A DNA stretch of 64,000 nt from Tsuneonella rigui (GTDB lineage Bacteria > Pseudomonadota > Alphaproteobacteria > Sphingomonadales > Sphingomonadaceae), in NCBI RefSeq assembly GCF_003958625.1, contig NZ_RSEL01000029.1:62001-126000 (forward strand), in the 5' to 3' direction. Positions 59,732-64,000 of this stretch are shown here, one piece after another. Numbering within the stretch: the stretch's first letter is position 1; each line of letters opens with the position of its first letter. Both the position numbers and the translations under genes were made by a program. The notes under the pieces are model-generated. The model saw only the letters and a list, made by a program, of their open reading frames with translations, did no database searches and was not told the DNA's origin.

Positions 59732-60124
59732 TCAGGGCATGAACGGCGCGGCGACCTCGGCAGGCACGCGGACCAGCCGGCCGCTCGCCTTGTCGAGCAT
59801 CGCCCAGGTGCTCTTGACCGCGACGAGGCGCTTGCCGGCGGCGTCGCGGAACTCGACGCAGCGATCAAATTGTGCGCCCTTGGGCGGGTTGGGAATCCAG
59901 GTCTCGGCGGCCACCGTCTCGCCCAGCCCGACATTGCCGCGGTAGTCGATCTCGTGCCGGGTCACGACCCACACGAAGCGCTCGACGTGTTCGGGCGCGG
60001 CGCCTGCCGACCAGTGCGCGGTGGCGATGTCCTGCACCCACTGCAGCCACACCGCGTTGTTGACGTGGCCGAGCTCGTCGATGTGCTCGGGGAGCGCGGT
60101 GAAGGTCTTGGCGAACCTGTTCAC
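59732..60124 (-). CDS. Acyl-CoA thioesterase, hot-dog fold
   Basis: A 130-residue 4HBT-type thioesterase. The pattern is FTALPEHIDELGHVNNAVWL with the conserved Asp/His region, WVQDIATAHW, RHEIDYRGNVGLGETVAAET and RCVEFRDAAGKRLVAVKSTW. It hydrolyses acyl-CoA esters; the exact acyl group is not visible. It starts at a GTG that overlaps the stop of the HAD gene (GTGA), and is the last gene of a three-gene operon with S9 peptidase and HAD phosphatase. A much longer open frame in this phase only shadows the HAD gene. Confidence 0.88.
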   Translation of the reverse strand: MNRFAKTFTALPEHIDELGHVNNAVWLQWVQDIATAHWSAGAAPEHVERFVWVVTRHEIDYRGNVGLGETVAAETWIPNPPKGAQFDRCVEFRDAAGKRLVAVKSTWAMLDKASGRLVRVPAEVAAPFMP

Positions 60125-60735
60125 AGAGGGACGCCCAACGAGACTAGATCCCGCTCGGCCTGCGCGGCGTCGGTGAACACGAACGCATGCATCCCGGCGG
60201 CTTGGGCGCCCGCGACGTTGCCGGGCATGTCGTCGAAGAACACCGTCTCCTCCGGCACCAGCCCGTTGGTGTCGAGCAGGTGCGCGTAGATGCGCGGGTC
60301 GGGCTTGAGCACGCCGACCTCGGCCGAGTTGGTGACGTGCTCGAAGTGCGCCCACCAGTCGTGCGTGCCTTCGAGATGCGCGACGATCTCGCGGACGTTG
60401 TCGGTCAGCGCGAAGATACGATAGCCGGCCGCCTTCAGCCGCTCCATCAGCGGCGGCGTGTCCTCGAGCAGGTGCAGGCTGTCGTAGAGCGAGGCGAACA
60501 TCGCCTCGGCCTCGTCGGCGGTCAGCAGGCCCGCCGCGACGTAGGCCGCCTTGGCGCCCGCCTCGGTATGTTCGCCGCGGTTCAATGCGCGCCAGATGTC
60601 GGTCTCGCCGAACAGCGCGTGGCGACGCGCCTTGGCCTCCTCGCCCGACAGGCCGAATGCCGCCTCGACGATGCCGAGCGAGTCCCACCGCACCAGCACG
60701 TTGCCGATGTCGAAGACGATATTCCGGATGGTCAC
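60121..60735 (-). CDS. HAD-superfamily phosphatase (YihX-like)
   Basis: A 204-residue hydrolase. Motif I is NIVFDIGNVLVRWD with the nucleophile Asp and, unusually for HAD but normal in the YihX group, Gly in place of the second Asp. Motif II is FALTDN, motif III VGVLKPDPRIYAHLL and motif IV VFFDDMPGNVAGAQAAGMHA. A helical cap lies at about residues 18-85. It probably dephosphorylates a sugar phosphate. Both ends overlap neighbours: GTGA with the S9 peptidase stop and GTGA with the thioesterase start. Confidence 0.9.
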   Translation of the reverse strand: MTIRNIVFDIGNVLVRWDSLGIVEAAFGLSGEEAKARRHALFGETDIWRALNRGEHTEAGAKAAYVAAGLLTADEAEAMFASLYDSLHLLEDTPPLMERLKAAGYRIFALTDNVREIVAHLEGTHDWWAHFEHVTNSAEVGVLKPDPRIYAHLLDTNGLVPEETVFFDDMPGNVAGAQAAGMHAFVFTDAAQAERDLVSLGVPL

Positions 60736-62789
60736 AGCCCGAACTGCCACAGGATGAAGGCGAACTCCTCCGCCGTCTCGCGCAAGCTCTCGAACCGCCC
60801 CGACTTGCCGCCGTGGCCCGCGCCCATGTTGGTCTTGAGCAGCAGCACATTGTCGTCGGTCTTCAGCTCGCGCAGGCGGGCGACCCACTTGGCGGGCTCC
60901 CAGTAGGTCACGCGCGGGTCGTTGAGCCCGGCGGTGACCAGCAGCGGCGGGTAGGCCTGGCGCTTCACCTGATCGTAGGGGGAATAGCTCTGTATGAGTT
61001 CGAACGCCGCGCGGTCCTCGATCGGGTTGCCCCATTCGGGCCATTCGCCGGGCGTCAGCGGCAGCGAGGCGTCGAGCATCGTCGCCAGCACGTCGACGAA
61101 CGGCACGTGCGCCACCACCGCGCCCCACAGCGTGGGATCGGAGTTGATCACCGCCCCCATCAGCTCGCCGCCCGCCGAGCCGCCCGAGATCGAGATGCGC
61201 CCCTCCTCGGTATAGCCCTTGGCGATTAGCCCCTTCGCGACATCGACGAAATCGTTGAACGCATTGGTGCGGGCTTCGAGCTTGCCCGCCTTGTACCACG
61301 CGCGCCCCAGGTCATCGCCGCCGCGGATATGCGCGATGGCGTAGGCGAAGCCGCGGTCGACCAGCGAAAGCCGGGTGGTCGAGAACCCCGGCGGGATAGC
61401 GATGCCGTAAGCGCCGTAGCCGTAGAGGTGCAGCGGCCCGGGCGACTTGCGGTCCTTGCGGTACATGATCGACACCGGGATATCGGTCCCGTCGCGCGCG
61501 GCGATATGCAGCCGCTCGGTGGTGTAGAGCGAGGAGTCGTAGCCCGAGGGAACTTCCTGCACCTTGAGCAGCTCGAGCCGGCGCTCGGCCACGTGGTAGT
61601 CGAACACGCTCGACGGGCTGACCATCGATTCGTAGCCGACGCGCAGCTTGTCCATCGCCCACTCGGGATTGTCGCCGAGGCCGGCCGAGTAGCTGTCCTC
61701 GGGAAACGCGATCGGCTCGACCCGTGTGGGATCGTCGAAATAGCGCACCTCGATGGTATCGAGCCCCGCCTGCCGCCCCTCGACGACGTAGAAATCGCGG
61801 AACAGGTCGAACCCGGTGAGGTAGAACGCGTCCGATCCCTCGATCAGCGTGGTCCACTCGCCGGGCGCGCTGAGCGGCGCAGTGGCGAGGCGGAAGTTCT
61901 CGTGGGTGTCGTTGGCCAGGACGTAGAGCGTGCCGTCGCGCTCATCGACTTCGTACTCGACGCCTTTCTGGCGCGGCTTGACCAGGATCGGCTCGGCGAG
62001 CGGATCTGCGGCGGGAATCAGCCGCACCTCGCTGGTTTCGTGGTCGCTGGTGGAAAGCACCAGCCACTTTTCGTTTGCCGATAAGCCGGCTCCCACCCGG
62101 AAGCCTTCGTCGTCCTCGTGGTAGAATTCCACGTCGTCCGACAGCGGCCGGCCCAGCCAGTGCAGCCGCGCGTTGTCGGTTCGCCACTGCTCGTTGGCGA
62201 GGCTGTAGACGAGGCCGGTGTCCCCGGCGACCCAGATGAGCGACGATAGCGTGCCTGGGATTTCGTCGGCCAGCAACGCGCCTGAGGCGAGGTCCTTCAC
62301 CCGCGCGGTGAAGCGTTCGGATCCGTTGTCGTCGATCGAGTAGGCGAGCTTCGTCCCGTCGTTCGACACCGCGATCGCGCCCAGCCGGAAGTAGTCCTTG
62401 CCTTCCGCCAGCGCGACCTCGTCGAGCAGCAGCTCGTCCGGGCCGCCGGCCACCGGCTTGCGCCACCATTTCTTGTACTCGGCGCCTTCCTCGAACTCGA
62501 TCCAGTAGAGCCAGTCGCCGTCCTTCTGCGGGACCGACCTGTCGGCCTCCTTGATCCGCGCGCGCATTTCGGTGAACAGCGCGTCAATGCGGTCCTTCTG
62601 GCCCGCCATCGCGGCTTCGAACCAGGCGTTCTCGGCTGCGAGGTGGGCAAGGATCTCAGGGTCGTCGACCGTGGGATAGCTCTGGTCGCGCAGCCAGGCG
62701 TAATCGTCGCTCACGGTGATCCCGTGATGGGTTGCGCTCGACGGGCGCTTGGCGGCGACGGGAGGGGCGGCGGTGCTGGAACTCGTCAT
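60732..62789 (-). CDS. S9-family prolyl oligopeptidase (oligopeptidase B-like)
   Basis: A 685-residue serine peptidase. The N-terminal beta-propeller (from HGITVSDDYAWLRD, through DGDWLYWIEFEEGAEYKKWW, to about residue 400) restricts access to small peptides. The C-terminal alpha/beta hydrolase has the Ser in ISISGGSAGGELMGAVINSD, the Asp in LNDPRVTYWEPAKWVA and the His in NMGAGHGGKSGR. The length and motifs match oligopeptidase B/protease II, which cuts after basic residues. There is no signal peptide, so it is cytoplasmic. It heads a three-gene operon divergent from an aminopeptidase P gene. Confidence 0.93.
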   Translation of the reverse strand: MTSSSTAAPPVAAKRPSSATHHGITVSDDYAWLRDQSYPTVDDPEILAHLAAENAWFEAAMAGQKDRIDALFTEMRARIKEADRSVPQKDGDWLYWIEFEEGAEYKKWWRKPVAGGPDELLLDEVALAEGKDYFRLGAIAVSNDGTKLAYSIDDNGSERFTARVKDLASGALLADEIPGTLSSLIWVAGDTGLVYSLANEQWRTDNARLHWLGRPLSDDVEFYHEDDEGFRVGAGLSANEKWLVLSTSDHETSEVRLIPAADPLAEPILVKPRQKGVEYEVDERDGTLYVLANDTHENFRLATAPLSAPGEWTTLIEGSDAFYLTGFDLFRDFYVVEGRQAGLDTIEVRYFDDPTRVEPIAFPEDSYSAGLGDNPEWAMDKLRVGYESMVSPSSVFDYHVAERRLELLKVQEVPSGYDSSLYTTERLHIAARDGTDIPVSIMYRKDRKSPGPLHLYGYGAYGIAIPPGFSTTRLSLVDRGFAYAIAHIRGGDDLGRAWYKAGKLEARTNAFNDFVDVAKGLIAKGYTEEGRISISGGSAGGELMGAVINSDPTLWGAVVAHVPFVDVLATMLDASLPLTPGEWPEWGNPIEDRAAFELIQSYSPYDQVKRQAYPPLLVTAGLNDPRVTYWEPAKWVARLRELKTDDNVLLLKTNMGAGHGGKSGRFESLRETAEEFAFILWQFGL

Positions 62790-62827
62790 GCCGGGGCTCT
62801 ATGTGGGGCGGGAAAGGACCGCAACCC

Positions 62828-64000
62828 ATGCTCATGCAGACCCACGAAGCCCGCCTCTCCGCCTTGCGCGAGGAGCTCAAGAAGCGCGGGCTCGATGGCT
62901 TCGTCGTTCCCATCTCGGACGAGCACATGAGCGAATACATCGGCGGTTATGCCCAGCGTCTCGCATGGCTGACGGGCTTCGGTGGTTCGGCCGGGACGGC
63001 GGTGGTCCTCGCCGACAAGGCGGCGATCTTCACCGACGGCCGCTACACCGTGCAGGTGCGCGAGCAGGTGGACGGCAAGCTGTTCGACTATGAAAGCGTA
63101 CCCGCGACCAGCCCCGCCAAATGGCTCGGCGAGAATGCTCCCGAAGGCGCGAAGATTGGCTACGATGCGTGGCTGCATTCAAAGGGCTGGGCCGAACAGG
63201 TGGCCAAGGCGCTCGAGAAGAAGCACGCCAGCCTCGTCCCGGTCGACGGTAACCCGATCGACGCGGTGTGGGCCGACCGGCCCGAGCCGTCGAACGCCCC
63301 CGCGCTGGTGCACAGCGATGCTCACACTGGCCGCAACAGCGCCGACAAGCGCGCCGAAGTCGCCGACTGGCTCAAGCGCGAAGGCTACGACGCGGCGGTC
63401 GTCAGCGCGCTCGATTCGGTTGCCTGGCTGCTCAATATTCGAGGGGCGGATGTTGAGCGCACGCCGGTCGCGCTGTCCTATGTGGTCGCGCACGCCGACG
63501 GCACCGCCGAGCTGTTCATCGGCGCGGACAAGGTCACGCCCGAACTGACCCAGCACCTCGGCAACGCAATCACCATCCGCCCGCGCGCGGCGTTTGAGGG
63601 CGCGCTCGCCGAACTGAAGGGCCAGACCGTCGCAGTCGACCCCAACTACGGCGTCGCCGCGATCTTTCACGCGCTCGAAGGCGCGGGCGCCAAGCCGGTC
63701 GCGGTGCGCGATCCCACGATCCTGCCGCGCGCGGTCAAGAACCCGATCGAGCAGCAGGGCCAGCGCGACGCCCAGGCGCGCGACGGGGCGGCGATCGCCC
63801 GCTATCTCCACTGGCTCAGCGTCGAAGGCCCCAAGGGCGGCCTCGACGAACTGAGCGCCGCGGCCAAGCTGCGCGAGTTCCGCGACGCCAGCGATATTCT
63901 GCGCGATCTCTCGTTCGACACCATCAGCGCCGCCGGCCCGCACGCCGCGCTGCCGCACTACCGGGTGGACGAAGACAGCAACATCCCGATCCAGCCCTCG
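62828..64000 (+). CDS. Xaa-Pro aminopeptidase (M24 family), N-terminal two thirds
   Basis: 391 codons are visible and the frame is open at the window end, so the gene is cut. The N-terminal creatinase-like domain starts MLMQTHEARLSALREELKKR and has VPISDEHMSEYIGGYAQRLA, LTGFGGSAGTAVVL and FTDGRYTVQVREQVDG. A second such domain follows (VVSALDSVAWLLNIRGADVE). The start of the M24 domain (AIARYLHWLSVEG, DILRDLSFDTISAAGPHAAL) is reached; the dinuclear metal ligands would lie beyond the window. It removes N-terminal residues before Pro. Start chosen at the first ATG, with AAGGACC upstream. Confidence 0.93.
   Translation, partial: MLMQTHEARLSALREELKKRGLDGFVVPISDEHMSEYIGGYAQRLAWLTGFGGSAGTAVVLADKAAIFTDGRYTVQVREQVDGKLFDYESVPATSPAKWLGENAPEGAKIGYDAWLHSKGWAEQVAKALEKKHASLVPVDGNPIDAVWADRPEPSNAPALVHSDAHTGRNSADKRAEVADWLKREGYDAAVVSALDSVAWLLNIRGADVERTPVALSYVVAHADGTAELFIGADKVTPELTQHLGNAITIRPRAAFEGALAELKGQTVAVDPNYGVAAIFHALEGAGAKPVAVRDPTILPRAVKNPIEQQGQRDAQARDGAAIARYLHWLSVEGPKGGLDELSAAAKLREFRDASDILRDLSFDTISAAGPHAALPHYRVDEDSNIPIQPS

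Overview
The window looks like part of the chromosome of a sphingomonad (Sphingomonadales, Alphaproteobacteria; Sphingomonadaceae or Erythrobacteraceae). The basis is high G+C, several long TonB-dependent receptors, alphaproteobacterial gene families (DUF2924, DUF3489, DUF5681, DUF305) and many ATGA/GTGA-type gene overlaps. This is inference from content; no marker gene fixes the genus.

The first 17.8 kb look like core chromosome. In order they hold: the end of a DUF2975 membrane protein with its XRE regulator; a small lipoprotein; rplJ-rplL with a terminator; PAP2 phosphatase and dcd; a TonB receptor divergent from a TetR regulator; putA; a stand-alone receiver protein; an operon of TonB receptor, YfiR-like protein, CHASE8 hybrid histidine kinase and a small protein; a pseudouridine synthase; and a TPR protein with a HupE/UreJ-like membrane protein.

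From about 17.9 to 59.5 kb lies what I read as one integrated metal-resistance island. Its left end has a cluster of CAGGGAA repeats, a ParB/DNA-methyltransferase fusion and DUF5681. Its right end has DUF3489, DUF2924 and a large serine recombinase beside tRNA-Leu(GAG). Cargo from left to right: (a) a 1146-aa TonB receptor, an unknown protein and a PadR regulator bracketed by two near-identical palindromes; (b) a LuxR solo with all six conserved signal-pocket positions, a perfect 20-bp lux-box-like palindrome, and two paralogous small proteins of unknown family on either side; (c) an ABC ATPase, an ABC permease fused to an M1 metallopeptidase, and a divergent two-component system; (d) a copper block of P-type ATPase, CueR, small Cys/His/Met-rich proteins, CopA multicopper oxidase, CopB, SnoaL-like, DUF2231, two DUF305 and two PepSY proteins; (e) a Co/Zn/Cd block of MerR regulator, CDF transporter, DUF3703, CzcC, CzcB, a lipoprotein, CzcA, DUF305 and CzcD.

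The copper genes should work together. The ATPase clears cytoplasmic copper, CopA oxidises it in the periplasm, and CopB with the small Met/His/Cys proteins binds it; CueR probably senses it at a 19-bp-spacer promoter. CzcCBA would pump divalent cations out across the envelope while the CDF proteins empty the cytoplasm.

Right of tRNA-Leu the chromosome resumes with a thioesterase, a HAD phosphatase and an S9 peptidase in one overlapping operon, and a divergent aminopeptidase P cut by the window end. The least explained parts are the LuxR/paralog/ABC-M1 neighbourhood and a Cys-x9-Cys copper-type repeat shared by CopB and a DUF305 lipoprotein.
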